A stretch of DNA of 6,841 bases from Jatrophihabitans sp. (GTDB lineage: Bacteria > Actinomycetota > Actinomycetes > Mycobacteriales > Jatrophihabitantaceae): the NCBI GenBank assembly GCA_004299665.1, contig SCQZ01000494.1, forward strand, positions 1 through 6,841, written 5' to 3'. The position numbers and the translations under genes are program-made. The notes below the pieces were generated by a model. That model did no database searches. It was not told where the DNA came from and was given only the letters and a program-made list of their open reading frames with translations. Positions 5,680 to 6,841 of this stretch are shown here, piece by piece. Position 1 is the stretch's first letter; the number at the start of each line of letters is the position of its first letter.

Positions 5680-6806
5680 GCGTCGCCTGGGACGACGATC
5701 CCGCCGTCGCCGCGTGGCCCGGACTGCCGCCGCTGGCCGGCGACGTGAGGGCCGATGCGTGCGTGGTCGGCCTGGGGGCCTCGGGCCTGGCCGCCGTCCG
5801 CGAACTGTCGGGCCGCGGTCTGGAGGTCGTCGGGGTCGACGCCGGGCGGGTCGGCGCGGGGGCGGCCGGGCGCAACGGCGGCTTCCTGCTCGGCGGTCCG
5901 GCCCCCTTCCTGCACGACGCGATCGGGCGCTGGGGCGAGGCGGCGGCGGTCGGTCTGTACCGCGCGACGCTCGCCGAACTGGAGGAGATCGCCGCGCGGC
6001 TCGGGCCCGGCGTCGTACGCAGGGCCGGGTCGATCCGCCTGGCGGGGCTGCCGGGGGAGCCGGACGAGGGGGAACTGGCGGACTGCCGGCGGCACGAGGC
6101 CGCGCTGCGCGCCCACGGCATCGCGGTCGAGGAGTACGACGGCACCCTCGGCCGCGGCCTGTTCCTGCCGGGTGATGCCGCCGTGAACCCCGCACGCCGG
6201 GTGATCGAGACAGCCCGCGAGCTGGGCGCACGGGCGGTCCTGCACGAACACACGCGCGTGCTGCGGGTGGCGGACGGCAGGGTGGACACCGAGCACGGAT
6301 CTGTTGCAGCAGCGGTGGTCGTCGTCGCCGTCGACGGGGGGTTGGAGGTTCTGCTGCCTCGGCTGCAGGGGCGGGTCCGCACCGCGCGGCTGCAGATGCT
6401 CGCCACCGGGCCCGTCGCGGACCGGCTGCCTTGTCCGGTGTACTGCCGCTCGGGGTACGACTACGCGCAACAGCTGCCCGGCGGTGCGCTCGCGGTCGGC
6501 GGCGGCCGGGACCGGTTCGCCGACGCCGAGTGGACCCACGAGCGCGATCCGAGCCCGGCAGTGCAGCGATGGATCGAGGGCGTCGCGCAACGCATGGCAG
6601 CAGGTCCGGTCGACGTGACCCACCGCTGGGCCGCGTCGGTCGGCTTCACCGCCGACGGCAGGCCGCTGTGCGCGCAGGTCGGAGACGGGGTCGTCGCCGC
6701 GGGCGGCTACAGCGGCACCGGCAACCTCGTCGGGCCGGTGGTGGCGCGGGCGGCGGTGGCGCTGGCGCTCGACGGCACCCCGCCGCCGCCCTACTGCGCG
6801 CCGTGA
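5676..6806 (+). CDS. FAD-dependent oxidoreductase, DAO family (PuuB/OrdL-like amine or amino acid oxidase)
   Basis: This 376-aa flavoenzyme is predicted to be cytoplasmic and to oxidise a C-N bond of an amine or N-substituted amino acid. The FAD-binding Rossmann start is at 27-42 with GLGASG (32-37) and Asp55 at the end of the second strand. GAGAAGRNGGF (60-70) matches the G-x-GASGRNGG region of gamma-glutamylputrescine oxidase and OrdL proteins. The N-terminal PPLAGDVRAD before the Rossmann fold, YDYAQQLPGGALAVGGGRD with Gly275-277, the RWAASVGFTADGRPL segment (Trp318) and the C-terminal FAD-contacting GGYSGTGN (343-350) also fit that group. No signal peptide or membrane segment is seen. The start is GTG 5676, overlapping the ATPase stop as GTGA; the longer open frame upstream is only a shadow of the ATPase gene. 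The four-base overlap strongly links it to the transporter, so the imported compound is likely its substrate or precursor. The substrate is unknown; other DAO activities (glycine, sarcosine or opine oxidase) remain possible. Confidence 0.9.
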   Translation: MSVAWDDDPAVAAWPGLPPLAGDVRADACVVGLGASGLAAVRELSGRGLEVVGVDAGRVGAGAAGRNGGFLLGGPAPFLHDAIGRWGEAAAVGLYRATLAELEEIAARLGPGVVRRAGSIRLAGLPGEPDEGELADCRRHEAALRAHGIAVEEYDGTLGRGLFLPGDAAVNPARRVIETARELGARAVLHEHTRVLRVADGRVDTEHGSVAAAVVVVAVDGGLEVLLPRLQGRVRTARLQMLATGPVADRLPCPVYCRSGYDYAQQLPGGALAVGGGRDRFADAEWTHERDPSPAVQRWIEGVAQRMAAGPVDVTHRWAASVGFTADGRPLCAQVGDGVVAAGGYSGTGNLVGPVVARAAVALALDGTPPPPYCAP

Positions 6807-6809
6807 AGC

Positions 6810-6838
6810 CCGCCGACCGACAGCCTCCCCCGCGGCGG
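6810..6838 (+). terminator. Possible hairpin after the operon end, cut near the window edge
   Basis: CCGCCG (6810-6815) can pair with CGGCGG (6833-6838) across a 17-base loop, starting four bases after the oxidase stop. The loop is long, no U-tract is visible, and the window ends three bases later, so this is only a weak terminator candidate. Such short GC stems arise easily by chance in this composition. Nothing else is recognisable in 6807-6841. Confidence 0.2.
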
Positions 6839-6841
6839 TGC

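Noticed and set aside
4759..6623. Long minus-strand open frames opposite the ATPase and oxidase genes (4759-6231 and 5352-6623)
   Set aside because: Same reason: antisense to genes with intact Walker, signature and FAD motifs. The translations are low-complexity Arg/Pro/Ala-rich stretches.

Overview
The window is high-GC bacterial DNA with strong G/C preference at third codon positions, frequent GTG starts and apparently leaderless promoters. The divergent pair of a short GT4 'glycogen synthase' (384 aa) and glgC matches the arrangement known in Mycobacterium and Corynebacterium. Together these suggest an actinobacterium; the genus cannot be told from this window. No tRNA, rRNA, CRISPR array, insertion sequence or phage gene is visible.

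Layout: (1) Positions 1-500 hold the C-terminal third of a leucyl aminopeptidase (M17) on the plus strand, cut off by the window start. (2) On the minus strand, a GlgA/GlgM-type glycosyltransferase runs from 1633 down to 479, and its end overlaps the aminopeptidase end by 22 bp. (3) glgC starts divergently at 1673, leaving only 39 bp between the two start codons. Two back-to-back -10-like hexamers fit there, both placed for leaderless transcription. (4) A short gap (2894-2973) holds a hairpin after glgC and a candidate promoter plus a clear AGGAGG site for the next operon. (5) Positions 2974-6806 form a compact four-gene plus-strand operon: a lipoprotein amino-acid-type binding protein, one HisMQ-family permease, a PAAT-type ATPase, and an FAD-dependent DAO-fold oxidase. 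Spacing is 19 bp, then a 1-nt overlap, then a 4-nt overlap.

How the genes work together: GlgC makes ADP-glucose from glucose-1-phosphate and ATP. The GT4 enzyme uses ADP-glucose to extend alpha-glucan or to form maltose-1-phosphate, so the pair is the entry to glycogen/alpha-glucan synthesis. The second operon looks like an uptake-plus-oxidation module. The importer captures a polar amino acid, opine-like compound or amine, and the cytoplasmic flavoenzyme, which resembles the gamma-glutamylputrescine oxidase/OrdL group, probably oxidises it. The substrate is not identifiable from sequence alone. This operon is the least characterised part of the window and the best candidate for something undescribed, although each family in it is known.
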